The position numbers were made by a program, and so were the translations under genes. From positions 33,075,346-33,139,345 of the forward strand of contig CM046350.1 in the NCBI GenBank assembly GCA_025403435.1: DNA of 64,000 bases, read 5' to 3'. The stretch comes from Artocarpus heterophyllus (lineage: Eukaryota > Streptophyta > Magnoliopsida > Rosales > Moraceae). Positions 10,475 to 23,195 of the stretch are shown piece after piece (the stretch's first letter is position 1; each line of letters begins with the position of its first letter). The notes beneath the pieces are model-generated. The model did not search any database. It had not been told where the DNA came from and saw only the letters and a list, made by a program, of their open reading frames with translations.

Positions 10475-12434
10475 TGTTAGACATGTATGCCATAAGAAGT
10501 AAAAATGTAATGTGTTTTTAGAGACATTTTTATCAATAAAGAATTTATTAATTATTTATATACCAAATCTTGTCCTTTTTACGTTCATATTTGTTGAATG
10601 TATGTTAAGCAAACAAAAGTCTGAGACTGTCATTCTAAACCTCTAAGAATTGTGTATATGATGAACAGATTATGCGAAAGACACGATTCTTAAGGTGACG
10701 GTCTAAATCATAAGATCTGCAATTGAGGGAATAAAGTTGGGCACTTTATTCATGAAAAGATTATTATGTTGTCTATATCCCTAACAGGAGATGGTTTGTC
10801 TTGACCATCAAAGGTGGACTACACGAATAGAAACATTGGCACATTGTCATAGGTGACGATGTGTCAGATCGGGACATAAAATGAATTGATTTGGATTAAT
10901 AATTCTGTCTCAGCTAATCAATTCACTTTAGATAATCATTTGTATTGTATATTAATCCTGAGATGAATAGTGGGCCTGTTGCCTTGACTTATGTCTTTTG
11001 ATGTACTAAAGAGTGACATCGACATTTTGTAGCAGTACGCATGCCAGTATGTTGGAGGCATGACTCTTGACAGCGTAGACCTATTATTCATAGATATGGA
11101 CTCCATAGCTCCTCTTTAGAAGTAGCGATATCCTCTTATATGTTATCCTGTAATTGGAAAACTGGAGCGTTCAACCATTTGGATACATAAGTGTAACCGA
11201 ATGGTATACTATCTTTGGATGGTAAGTTTTCCAATGGTGAGATAATGAAACGTAAGATAAATATAATCGGGAATATGAGACAAAACTTGTCCTTAAGCCG
11301 ATTATGGATAATCCTATAGGGATACAATACACTATGATATATCATGAAGACTTAGCTATACGGGCTTTTTGATTCTATATAGTTCCAGAGTATAGCTCTA
11401 AGCTTTTAGTAAAGTAACGTTGGAGTTGATAATTATAAAATGTATATCTGGGACATTGGGCTTCATAATTATTGAGAGTTTGAACTATATAGGTCCATTT
11501 TGTCCCCTTTGCTAGCTCACAAAAATCCTATAATGATACGGCGTGCTTTTCTAATAATTGGTGACTTATTTTTTTTTATCAAATTGGCTAAAATTAGGTA
11601 AAATCAGATAATTCATATTTGTTTATCTATTGAATTAATTTTGTGATAAAATTAATTCAAGATAAACTTCTTAAATTATCGAGCCTAGATAATTATGTTT
11701 GTTTATTGGTTGGATTAATTTTAAATAAATTAATTCAAGATAAACTTGTTGAATTATTAACAATATTTATTTTCCTATAGATTATCTAGATATAACTGTT
11801 TTAATCAGATAACTTCTCTATTGGGTTATTTGAATTAAAATTGAGGCTCTATTGCTAGAATGTCGGGTGGGAAATAAAGAGTCATAGGGATCCTTTATCG
11901 AAAGTTTGGTAAGCCGATATGCCAATTCGGCTTGCCGACCAGGGATAAAAGGATTACGTGTTTTCATATGAATTTTATCAGATATTGATTCTGATTCAAA
12001 TTTTAGAGGCATTTTCTAAAAAGGACTGACTCCTAGGACCAACCTATATAAAAAGGGAGTGATTCTCATTATTATTTAAATCAGTTGAAAAATCTAGAGT
12101 GAGACTCTAAAACTCCTTAGAGAGCTATTATTCACAAATCACAAATTATAGCTTTGGGTATTTCTCAATTGGTTGGAAGGAGAGCCACCTGGAGAAAAGC
12201 TGAACGGCGTGAGCCCATACTCACTCCAATCGTGGATAGAGAATAGCAAAGAAGGCTAGTTGGTTGAGGTTTTTCTATAACGTTACTTCTCTTCATTGAT
12301 TGTGGTAGCTTTTTGGCATGTACAAGGCTAGTAAGCTTTGGTTAATGTATGCATATAGTATGTCAAACTTGTGTTTTAGAAAATACTCTAATATAAAAAA
12401 TTTTAAAATTTCACTGCGTACTATTTTTCCAATA
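10475..12434 (+). repeat. 5' LTR of Copia-1 (1960 bp)
   Basis: It starts TGTTAGACATGTATGCC and ends TTTTTCCAATA, where Copia-2 has CCAACA, so the terminal CA has become TA. A TATATAAAAAG box is at 12045-12055. A small array of the TCGGC/GCCGA motif is near 11905-11945. Confidence 0.85.
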
Positions 12435-12436
12435 AT

Positions 12437-12449
12437 TGGTATCAGAGCC
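12437..12449 (+). promoter_or_regulatory. Primer binding site of Copia-1 (initiator Met tRNA type)
   Basis: TGGTATCAGAGCC lies two bases after the LTR end. This is the classic plant copia primer site complementary to the initiator methionine tRNA. Confidence 0.9.
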
Positions 12450-12924
12450 ATGGTTTTATGCAAATTTGCAAGTTTTTGATCATTTAAGTGATCTTTATCT
12501 CTCCTATACCTGAATTTAATTTTATAGAAAGTTGGCACTCTAGGTTTTTATATATTTATGTTGTCATGGATTATATGGTGAATGTTTATTAATTAATTAT
12601 GGTTGATTAAATTATTATTTAATTATTTATTAATTAATTAATCTATACCAGTGATGGTTCCTTAGAGGTTAGAATGTGTATCTAGGTTTTTCATGTAATT
12701 AGATGGCGGACTATCATCTATGGCTAGGAATTATTAATTAATTTAAAATTTATAAGAATTTTGTAATTAAATAATCATTCGGAGAACACGAAACTATAAG
12801 ATGAATCTAGAAGATAGATGATGGCATTCCTAGGTATTTCTCGAGTCTCTAATTTTATGTTTTTAAATTGTTGAAAATAAAATTTATGAATTGCATTAAA
12901 AAATTGTATGTTCTTAAATGGGGC

Positions 12925-13165
12925 GATCTCTGCTTGGTCAGCATGTCAAACCTCTAGGTTCAGCATGTCGATTGTCACAGGATCGGAAGGCCAAACTTCA
13001 GGTTCGGCAGGCCGTCTGTAGGGCAAAATCAGGTGACTCTAATGGCAGGCCAAACTTTCCAATTTAGTAGGCCAAATTGTCATGACCGGCAGGCCAACCT
13101 GAAAAGATCAGCAAGCTCGAGAGTCATGACCGACAGACCAATCATATAGATCGGCTTGTCGGCTG
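12925..13165 (+). repeat. Array of TCGGCAGGCCGA-like motifs in the Copia-1 leader
   Basis: About ten diverged copies of a GGTCGGCAGGCCAAAC-like unit recur every 20-25 bp. Examples are GGTTCGGCAGGCCGTC near 13000 and GACCGGCAGGCCAACC near 13098. The matching leader of Copia-2 has a cleaner array at 57625-57805. Confidence 0.7.
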
Positions 13166-13978
13166 AGAGCTGAAAATTTTTTTAGAAAATGTGCAGTTTT
13201 TGATGCAGTTTTAATTTTATTTTTGGGACAATTCTGAGAGACATTAAAATTTGGATATGATTGGAAATATGAAGTATTCGATCTATGCGGGATTGAAGAC
13301 TTGAAGATGGAAGTTACATGAAAAATGATACAATTTGAGGATTCAAGGATGAAAAATCGATAATATGTTTCGATTATTCTCTTGTAATCTTTATCTTCTA
13401 TTCTCTATGGTGGAACCATAATATTACGGTTATTTATTATTATTTTGCTTGTAGCTTTGCTTGTCTGCATTATAATATGATTTACCATGTATATTGATAG
13501 CATGCCATATAGAATAGGGAGTGTCGCTCAGTTAAAATTGTTCATGTATGTTTTTAAAATAAAACCTTGATTTCAAAATATTGAGTGGGAGAAGGTTTTC
13601 GAAGAGAGGATGTAAGGCCTCCATTGTTGATCCATAGGTAGCACATGGTGGTTCCGACCCCTAGGAAGGGATTTCATCATGTACCAAGTTGGATCTTCGA
13701 GAGGATAAGATATTTGAGCTTGATTTACGATTGCACACCCCTAGGTGGTCATTATAAATCATGGCTAAAATATCGAAACGATGGTTATACACTCATGTTA
13801 ATTTTATTATTAACCTCCCCTAGGAGCTCTGTTATAAAATTAATGGCCAAAGAAACAATTATTAATATATGCTAGATTATATAGGCCCTAGATGGCATAT
13901 AGTAATTAGGAGGAGATCTGTGTTCCTAATTGAATTTGACAAGACTCCCCTAGGAGCTTGTTGAATGCTAAGTTGGGA

Positions 13979-14703
13979 TAAAATAGAGCATAATGCCATG
14001 TACAGAGATCAGGTCGTGGGGAGTGCGACCTTGGAGGCAAGTCCTGAAACCCAGCTTGGCCACTTCGGTGGTTATTCCTATGGCTTTGCCTATAATATAA
14101 TAATGAGACTGTTTATGGATGAATAAAATATTAATCGATGTGAATCAATGTAATGAGTTTCAACTTGTTACTTGTTATTTATTTGTCCTGTGTTGTAGCT
14201 TTTGCTTAAATATGAAATATATGTGTTTTAAGTAAACGTTCTTTTTTTAAAATTTAGTCCTACTGAGCCTTTCGCTCATATTTTCTTGTTTTAAAAATCC
14301 CCCCCCCCCCCCCCCCCTTCTAGGTGGAATTCAACTTAGGGAAGACTGAAGAACTAGGAAGAACTGCAAGACTATATTATTATCCTTTAGGGTATTCATA
14401 AACAATGCATGTAATATTTTAGCTTATCTACCTTTTCTCAGACTGTGGTTATGTATTCAATATTGCTGGTATCATGTGTGCACACTAACGTGGGTCCGGT
14501 GGGGCCTAATTCGGTTTGTTTATTTAATATTTTCCTTTCATTTGTTCGCTTCCATATATTTAACAAATATTGCAAGAAATTTTTGACAATTTAACATTCA
14601 TATGATTAATTTTAATATCTTTTAAGATGGTGGTTCCTATAAATTTTAATTTATTTAATCTAATTAATCTACCACGTCACCTTCCAGATTTTGAGGCATG
14701 ACA
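13979..14703 (-). repeat. Fragment of the TGTCACGCC-ended LTR inside the Copia-1 leader
   Basis: Read on the minus strand, 14703 back to 13979 matches 46778 to about 47490: TGTCATGCCTCAAAATC, then GGCAAAGCCAT, then CACTCCCCACGACC. The corresponding Copia-2 leader lacks it and is about 700 bp shorter. A run of 19 C residues lies at 14299-14317. About 100 bp of copia leader appears lost next to the right junction, so this was not a simple clean insertion. Confidence 0.65.
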
Positions 14704-16909
14704 GCTTATGTTTGGTATATGATTCTTTATTATAGATTAAAATGTCTAAAAACACTTTATCATCGATACTTGAAAAAAACCAATTAACTAGAAAAAATTA
14801 TAATGATTGGAAACGGAACCTAAATATCATCCTCTCCTTTGAGAAACTAAAATTTGTGCTGACAACCCCTTGTCCTCCCAAGCCTACAGGAGATTCCACC
14901 AACTATCAAATCCAAGCATATGATCGTTGGAAAGATGCTAATGATCAGGCCCACTGCTATGTTATGGCCAGCATGAACAACATGTTAAAGGCTCAACATG
15001 AGGATTATGAGACTGCTAAACAGATCTTGGATAATATAGAAGACATGTTTGGAGGCCAAGCCTTAACAAAGCGGCAAAGGGCACTTTGGAAACTCTTGAA
15101 CTGTAAGCAAAGACTGGGGACATCTGTAAAGCAGCATATGATGTTGGTCATGGGTTATCTTGTTGAGGCTTAGACCAATGGAGCCGACATCGATGCTGAA
15201 ATTCAAATGACAATGGTCTTTGAGACTCTGTCAAAGGAATTTATTCCATTTAGAGCTACTTTTAATTTGAGCAATAGGCGAGATATAACCTTAATAGAAT
15301 TAATGAAACAGTTACAGGAGTTTGAACTGTTGATCAGGGAGTCTCTTGCTAGTGGAGGGGCTAATTTGGCAGCTGCTTCTAGTTCTAATCTCAACCTTGG
15401 AAATGGAAAGAAATAACAAGCCAAGAACAAGAAATCTTCTATTCCTGCAAACAACAAGAACAAAAAGAAGAAGAAAAAGAACCTGAAAAAGCTCAAGTGT
15501 TTCTTCTGTGAGAAGGTTGGACACATTAAGAAGAATTGCAAGAACTTCCTTTCCCGAGGAGGCAGGTGTGGTCTTCTGTATTTAGAAACTTGTTTGGTTG
15601 AGAAATCTAGTGACATTTGGGTCATAAATTCTAGAGCAACTAATTGTTTGTGTTTCTCTGTAAGGGTTCAAAGAAACGAGAAGTCTACTTCATGAAGACT
15701 TCACACTTCGAATGGGCGATGGATCCTTAGTCTTAACTAAAATAGTGGGAGACATCCATCTGTATTTTGATACTTATTCAAATTTAATTTTGCAAGATTT
15801 TTAATTTCTATAGTTTATTTATTTAAAGACTCCTTTATGGTTTCTTTTAATAATAAAGTGGTGATTCATAAAAACAAATCTTTTATCTGCTCTATATTTT
15901 ATCAAACCTAAAATGGATGTACTGCATAATGCAAAAATGAATGATAATAACTCTAACGGGCTTAAAACTTCTCACTCTAATAAGACTTATCTTTGGCATT
16001 TGCGTCTTGGTCATATTAACATGAATAGGATTCAAAGGTTGATAAGGGATGGACCTTTAACTCATTTAAAAGTGGAATCTATACCACAATGTGAATCCTG
16101 TATGGAGGCTAAAATGACCAAAAAACCATTTGAGTCTAATGGCAATAGGGCCGAAGGGGTTCTAGAACTTGTGCATAGTGATATTTGTGTACCGATGAAC
16201 ATCCGGGCATAAGGAGGGTATGAGTACTTCATCACTTTTATTGATGATTACTCAAGGTATGGGTATGTCTACCTGATGCACCACAAAAACAAAACTTTTG
16301 ACAAGTTCAGGAAGTTTCAAGATGAAGTGGAAAAGTAATTTGGTAGACCCATAAAGGCACTTTGATCCAATCGAGGTGGAGAATACCTTTCCAATGAGTC
16401 CTTAGGACACTTATTAGAGAATAGGATTTTATCCCATTTGACTACACCGGGCACTCCGTAGTAGAATAGCATAGTAGAGAGAAGAAATAGGACTTTATTG
16501 GACATGGTCAAGTCCATGATGAGTTATTCATCATTGCCTTTATCCTTTTGGGGACATGCACTACAAACCGCATGTTATCTTTTGAACAACGTGCCTTCAA
16601 AATTGGTCCCTAAAACTCCTCATGAGTTGTGGACAGGCAAGAAGACATCCTTAAACCATATTTGCATATGGGGATGTCTGGCTCATGTCTTGTTTAAGGA
16701 TGCAAATAAGTTGAAAGCATGTTCAGAAGTTAGCGTGTTTGTAGGATATCCAAAAGAGACTAAAAGGGGTTATTTTTATAACCTATAGGAAAATAAAGTC
16801 GTGGTTTCAACTCATGCAACTTTCCTTAAGGAAAGTTACATAGACGACTTTAAGCCTTAAAGCAAAGTAATGCTTGAGGAGTTAAGAAGTGATCCAATCA
16901 CTCCAGGGG

Positions 16910-17583
16910 TTCTGGTATAAACCACTCTAATCGGTAAAGAAAAACCAAACGAACTTGAAAAACAACCTAATAGGCTTCAGCGTAGTGGGAGGATCAGGCG
17001 TTAACCCGAGAGGTGTATGTTCAATGGTGAGGTCTTCTTGGCTGAACCAAATGAACATGACAGAGATCCTTACACTTATGCAAAGGCTATGGAGGATGTT
17101 GATTTGAAACTCTAGACAGAGGCCATGAACATAGAGATGAAGTCAATAGAGACTAATCGGGTCTGTTTGTTACATGGGATTAGGACTAGGATTAGGATTA
17201 TTTATCCTAGTCCCATGTTTGGTGGCAACCCTAAAATAATCCCATGTTCTGGTATAAACCACTCCAATCGGTAAAGAAAAACCAAACGAACTTGAAAAAC
17301 AACCTAATAGGCTTCAGCGTAGTGGGAGGATCAGGCGTTAACCCGAGAGGTGTATGTTCAATGGTGAGGTCTTCTTGGCTGAACCAAATGAACATGACAG
17401 AGATCCTTACACTTATGCAAAGGCTATGGAGGATGTTGATTTGAAACTCTAGACAGAGGCCATGAACATAGAGATGAAGTCAATAGAGACTAATCGGGTC
17501 TGTTTGTTACATGGGATTAGGACTAGGATTAGGATTATTTATCCTAGTCCCATGTTTGGTGGCAACCTTAGATTGGATAACTT
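16910..17583 (+). repeat. 337-bp tandem duplication spanning a host-transposon junction
   Basis: TTCTGGTATAAACCACTC starts at 16910 and again at 17247. Each unit holds about 250 bp of copia pol (integrase-RT linker) followed by the left end of the inserted DNA element (GGGTCTGTTTG). The two units are nearly identical. The first ends about 25 bp short inside the element. Confidence 0.88.
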
Positions 17584-18398
17584 ATCCAATAACCCTAAAA
17601 TAGTCCCAACAATGTGGGATTAATAATCCCACCGAAACACATGGGATTCGTAATCCCATTGACCCAGATTGTAATATTTCTACAATCTCACAATCCACCT
17701 TACCCAAGCACATGTGTGAGATAGTTGTCAGCTACCATTGGAGCTCTTCATCCGCCACTAAGCACCCGTGGAAGCCCCCCACCATCACCGGAGTTCACCA
17801 AAGCAGCCCACCCAACTAGTTTGCGACCCCTCTCAAACTAGATCTCGTCAAGCACGAGCTGAGAAGTGGCGGAGGAAGCAAAAGAGAACTGGTCTCTGGC
17901 AATTGTGGGAATGATTTATTCGGATTCTCCGATGATGTCTTCGGCTATGGAAGTGGTGGTGTAAGATGAAAAGCTGTTTGCAGACGTGGAGAGCTGAGGC
18001 ACTCCATGACCTTGAAAGGAACTCCAATGGAGCTCTTGGGCTCTCCAGCAAATGGAAAATGCTCGTCGGAGAGTACTCCGGTCGACGAAAGTGTCTTAGA
18101 GGCAGTTTATATGTAATATATGTAGTTTATTTTGTTTATTGTTTTTCAATTTTTTCTTTTCAGTTTATATACATATATATGTATGTATATTATAATTATT
18201 TTAATTGAGTGTATTTTTTATTTACTTTTATTTTCATAATTTGATAGTTAGTTAAATAAAATAATTTTTATTATATTTAATTTAGTCCAATCCAATGTGT
18301 GCCAAACATGTGATAGGATTTAATATAATACTATCCTATCCAGTCCAATCCAATCTCAACTCTATAATCTAATCCAATCCAGCGTGCCAAACGAGCCC
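17159..18398. mobile_element. Harbinger-like non-autonomous DNA element inside Copia-1 pol
   Basis: The left end GGGTCTGTTTGTTACATGG and the right end, read inversely, GGGCTCGTTTGGCACGC are similar inverted termini. Both are followed by GGATTAGG/GGATTAGA-like subterminal repeats. Comparison with Copia-2 shows about 31 bp of pol missing at the site. The middle (about 17690-18100) is GC-richer, with no convincing protein, and may be captured host DNA. The copia-derived part of the second duplication unit (17247-17497) lies within these coordinates. No transposase. Confidence 0.6.
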
Positions 18399-19838
18399 AT
18401 AGGGTGTAAATGGATCTATAAGAGGAAAAGAAGAGTGGATGGAAAAGTGGAAACCTTTAAGGCTAGACTAGTAGGTAAGGGCTACACCCAAAAGGAAGGA
18501 ATCGATTATGAGGAAACCCTTTCGCTAGTAGCCATGCTTAAGTTCATCCGGATTCTCTTCTCCATAGTTGCGGCACTTGATTACGAGATTTGACAGATGG
18601 ATGTCAAGACAGCTTTTCTAAATGGCTATCTTGATGACTCCATTTATATAGAACAACCAGACGAGTTCAAGGCTAAGGGTCAAGAGGGTAAGGTTTGTAA
18701 GCTACTAAAGTCAATATATGGACTTGAGCAGGCTTCCTATTCTTGGAACATAAGATTTTATCAAGTGATCAAGACTTATGGGTTTGCATAAAATGTGGAC
18801 GAACCATGTGTGTACAAACACATTAAGGATGAGAAGGTTGGTTTTCTACTACTCTATATAGATGATATTTTGTTAATTAGAAATGACGTTGGGGTGTTGT
18901 CATCGGTCAAATTATGGTTAACCAAGTAGTTTACAGGAAGGACTTAGGTGAGGCAAATTTTGTTCTCGGTATTTAGATTTTTCAAGATAGAAAGAACAAA
19001 ATAATAGCTTTGTCACAACTACATAAATAAAAATTCTCAAGACGTTTGCAATGCTGAATTCTAAGAAAGGTGGGCAACCATCTAGGTCTGGAATTACTCT
19101 TTCTAAGAAAGACTCTCCAAAGTTGAGGAAGAAAGAGAATATATGAAGAAGGTGCCTTATGCCTCGGCAGTGGGTAGTCTCATGTATGTCATGCTTTGCA
19201 CATGACCGGATATTTGCTATGTGGTCGGAATTGTGAGTCGATTCCAGGCAGATCTAGGACCGAACTACTAGGTTGTGGTTAAGCATATTTTTAAGTACCT
19301 GAGAAGGACTCGTGGGTATATGCTTATGTATTCGAGTGAGGACTTAACTCCTCTAGGATATACTGACTCAGATTTTCAATCTTATCTAGATTCAAGGAGA
19401 TCGACTTCTAGGTTTGTGTTTACTCTAGGGGGCGATGCCATCAGTTGGAGAAGTGTGAAGCAAGATTGCACTTCAAATTCAACGATGGAGGCCAAGTATG
19501 TGACAGCTAGTAATGTTTTAAAAAAAGCAGTGTAGCTATATAAGTTATTTGGGGATCTTGAGGTAGTTCCTCGTATGAATAAGACGGTATTGCTATACTA
19601 TGATAACAGTGTGGCGGTAGCTAATGATAAGGAACCAAGATTTCATAAGAAGATTAAGCATATTGATCAAAAGTATCATGTGAAAAAGGACTTTATCGAT
19701 GGCGGGCACGTCACAGCGTGCAAAATCGCGTCAGAGGATAATTTAGCTGATCCTTCACAAAGACACTTACTGGGAGAGTCTTCGAGAGTCATGTGGAAGC
19801 TATGGGGATGCGAGATTTGTCATATTTACTCACTTAGT

Positions 19839-19851
19839 AAAGGTGGGAGAT
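19839..19851 (+). other. Polypurine tract of Copia-1
   Basis: AAAGGTGGGAGAT abuts the 3' LTR and matches the Copia-2 tract (GCAAGTGGGAGAT). Confidence 0.8.
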
Positions 19852-21772
19852 TTTAGATATGTATGCCCTAAGGAGTAAAAATGTAATATGTTTTTGGAAA
19901 CATTTTTTTTAATAAAGAATTTATTTATTATTTATATACCAAATCTTGTCCTCTTTACATTCATGTTTGCTGAATGTATGTTAAGCAAATAAAAGTCTGA
20001 GACTATCGTTCTAAACCTTTAAGAATTGGGCATATGATAGACAGATTATGTAAAAGACATGATTCTTAAGGTAACGGTCTGAATCATAAGATCTGCAATC
20101 GAGGGAATAAAGTTGGGCGCTTTATTCATGCAAAGATTGTTATGTGGTCTATATCCCTAATGGGAGATGGTTTATCTTGACCATCGGAGATGGACTCCGT
20201 GAATAGAAACATTGGCACATTGTTATAGGTGACGATGTATTAGTGGGCTTGTTATCTTGACTTATGTATTTTGATGTACCAAAGGGTGACATCCACATTT
20301 TATAGTAGTAAGCATGTCAGTACGTTAAAGGCATGACTCTTGATAGCATAGACTTGTTATTCATAGATGTGGAATCCATAGCTCCTCTTTAGAAGTAGTG
20401 ATATCCTCTTATATGTGTTATCCTGTAATTGAAAAACTGGAGTGCTCAACCATTTGGATACATAGGTGTAACTGAATGGTATATTGTCTTTGGATGGTAA
20501 GTTTTTCGATGGTGAGATAATGGAACGTAAGAGAAAAATAATTAGGAAGAGAAGACAGAACTTGTCCTTAAGCCAGTTATGGATAATCCTATAGGATATG
20601 ATACACTATGATATGTCATGGAAACTTAGCTATTTAGGCTTCGTAATTCTATATAGTTTGAGAGTGTAGCTCTAAGCTTTTAGTGGAGTAGCGTTGGAGT
20701 TAATAATTATGAAATGTATATCTAGGATATTGGGTTTTATAATTATCGGGAGCTTGAACTATATAGGTCCATCAGGTGCCCTTTGTTAACCCATAAAAAT
20801 CTTGTAACGATGCACGTGCTTTTTCAATAATTAGTAACTTATGTCAGAATTATCAGATTGGCTAAAATTCGATAAAAGTAGATAATTCATGTTTGTTTAT
20901 CGGTTGAATTAATTTTGTGATAAAATTAATTCAAGATAAAATAATATTAATTCAAGATACACTTGTTGAATTATTGAGATCAGATAATTCATGTATGTTT
21001 ATCGGATTAGATTAATTTTAAATTAATTTAAGATAAACTTGTTGAATTATTAGGAATATTTATCTTCCTAGAGATTTTCTAGATATAACTATTTTAATCA
21101 GATTACTTCTTTATTAGGTTATTTGAATTAAAACTGAGGTTCTATCCTAAGAATCTTGGGTGGAAAATAAAGAATCATAGGGATCTTTTATTGGAGGTTC
21201 GGTAGGCTGATCTTTAAGTTCGGCCTACTGATTAAGGCAGTTCGGCAAGCCAACCTGCCAGTTTAGCTTGCTGATCGAGCGATAAAAAAATCACGTATTT
21301 TCACGCATATTTTATCAGATATTGATTTTGATTCAAATTTTCGAGCCCTTATCTGATAAGGACTGACTCCTGGGCCTAACCTCTATAAAAGGAAAGTGAG
21401 TCTCATTATTATTTAGATCAGTTGAGAAATCTAGATTGAGACTCTGAAATTCCCCAAAAAGCTAACATTCACAAATCACGAATTATAGCTTTAGGTATTT
21501 CTCAATTGGCTGGACGAAGAGTCACCTGGAGAAAAGCTATACGACGTGAGCCCAAACTCACTCCAATTGAGGATAGAGAATAGCAAAGAAGGCTAGTTAG
21601 TTGAGGTCCTTCTAAAACGTTACTTCTCTTCATTGATTGCGGTAGCTTTTCGGCAAATATAAGGTTAGTAAGATCTAGTTAATTTATGCAATATAGTGTG
21701 TCAAACTTGTGTTTTGAAAAATACTGTGGTATAAAAATTTTAAAAATTTCACTACATACAATTTTTCCAACA
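19852..21772 (+). repeat. 3' LTR of Copia-1 (1921 bp)
   Basis: It starts TTTAGATATGTATGCCC, a decayed TGTTAGACATGTATGC, and ends TTTTTCCAACA. Compared with the 5' LTR it lacks about 110 bp near 20240 and has scattered substitutions. The TCGGC/GCCGA-like units are near 21195-21270. Confidence 0.85.
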
Positions 21773-22391
21773 CTAACTTCGTCAGTCGTCAACAGAGCTC
21801 CATGCCATTGAAGACAAAGAGAACTCTAATCTAAAGAAAGAAACTTGTTGTTAGTTAGTTAGTTAGTGTTTTTTTTTAGGCTATGGGCGACATCGCCAGA
21901 ACCAAAGACGAGCCCGTGCCTGCGAGTAGAGAGCAAAAAGTGAGGAAAAAATATTCCAGAAAAATGTTCAAAATATTTTAGAAGATGCAACATGTCTCAA
22001 AGAGACATGTGTCAAGTTTGTGGCATAAGAGCCTTTTACATTTTGTGACGTAAATAAAAATTAAGTATAAAAAGTAGCTTTTATGTGAATTGCCCTATCA
22101 TCCCTATTATTGTATGTTCCTAAATATGTGTAATTTGAGGATAAAAAATATTGTCCATTAACAAAAAAAAAAATCTATCCTACCTCCCAAACTCATTATC
22201 TCAAGTTAACTTTTTTTCTCATTAAATTGTATCTTTTTTTGTTATTTTGCCCGTTGGAGAATTTAAGTGTATAAAGAGAATGGAGGTTAAGAATTTCTAG
22301 AAATAAAATGTATTTGAGACATGTAATGAACACTTTCATTAAAGGTTTTGTTTGCCTTCACTTATTGAAGTTTGCTAAAGAGTCTAATGGC
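21773..22391. other. Right part of the TIR element and flanking DNA
   Basis: 21773-22065 probably completes the DNA element interrupted at 10474. Its inverted end lies near 22012-22065. It contains TTAGTTAGTTAG repeats near 21850 and a CATGTCTCAAAGAGACATG palindrome near 21991. I see no gene in 22066-22391. Confidence 0.35.
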
Positions 22392-23169
22392 AAATAGGGC
22401 CAGTAATATGGGTTGTAACACAATGACACAACACGAATCCGACACGAATTTTTGTGGGTCAGTGTCAAAAAAATTAACCTAGGGTCAGTTTAGTGTCAAC
22501 CCGAAATTGACCAGTCTTAAAAAAACTCAGGTTTGGGTCAACCCACCTAACACTAGACTGACCTAAAACTGACCCGCTTATATTTATTCAGATATTTTTT
22601 TTATTATGTTATTATATATCAGATCAAATATAGACAATAGTATAACCTTAAATATCAAAACCCTACCCCTCAGTTTGGAAGACAAGTCAGTTCTATTATT
22701 CTATCCTTGCTATGATGGCTCGTGGCATTTTAAGCATTTTGGTATCAACAGTTGCATCATAAATCTGCATTTAGTAATAGTATCAACAGTTGCTATGATG
22801 GCTCGTGATATGTTTTGGACTTGTTGGATATTTTTAAAATTTTAAGACTGGACTTTCTTCTTGTTGTGGTATGAAACTCATCTAATTTTATGTTTGTTTT
22901 TGTGTTATATATATATTAGTGTAGGAGAGTTGCAGGTCACAATCGGGTTACGGGTCAAATATAGGTCGCGGGTCTTTTTTTTTTTACATTGAGCATAAGG
23001 AACGGGTTGGCACGGGTTGTGTTCGCGTCAATTCGCACCAAAATAGGTCGGGTTAAGGTTGAGAATTTTCAACCCGTTCGTGTCATGGGTCAGGTTAGTA
23101 TCAACCTAATTTTGTAAAAATTGACCCCAACATGACACTAACTTGACCTGTTGACCCGATTTGCCACTC
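22392..23169. mobile_element. hAT-like non-autonomous element
   Basis: The direct repeat CTAATGGC / CTAATGGT (22384-22391 and 23170-23177) looks like an 8-bp target duplication with one mismatch. Inside, AAATAGGGCCAGT on the left and, inverted, GTGGCAAATCGGGTCA on the right resemble plant hAT termini. The arms are rich in GGGTCAACCC and GACACGAA words that pair over about 150-200 bp, so the element could fold into a long hairpin. No transposase. Confidence 0.6.
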
Positions 23170-23195
23170 CTAATGGTAAATTACTCCCAACATAC

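Larger units (their letters stand above)
14742..19854 (+). pseudogene. Copia-1 gag-pol polyprotein, heavily broken
   Basis: The ancestral protein held Gag, protease, integrase, reverse transcriptase and RNase H. The gag start is MSKNTLSSILEKN at 14742. A zinc knuckle CFFCEKVGHIKKNC lies at about 15499-15540. The protease motif, DSGAT in Copia-2, is here NSRAT near 15625, losing the catalytic Asp. Integrase pieces (HLRLGHINMNRI, then HSDICVP) run about 15910-16790. RT resumes at 18399 with a YIDDILL catalytic box near 18855, then RNase H (GYTDSDF) to about 19850. Many stops, frameshifts, deletions (for example near 15800), a 337-bp duplication and a DNA-transposon insertion make it non-functional. 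Confidence 0.88.
10475..21772 (+). mobile_element. Copia-1: old Ty1/copia retrotransposon
   Basis: The element has LTRs at 10475-12434 and 19852-21772, a primer site, a leader, a broken gag-pol and a polypurine tract, in that order. It is the same family as Copia-2 at 50667 but in the opposite direction and clearly older: the LTRs differ at many sites, and the 3' LTR lacks about 110 bp near 20240 that the 5' LTR has. The flanks (TGTCA on the left, CTAAC on the right) do not form a target duplication. Its leader and pol carry later insertions, given separately. Confidence 0.88.
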
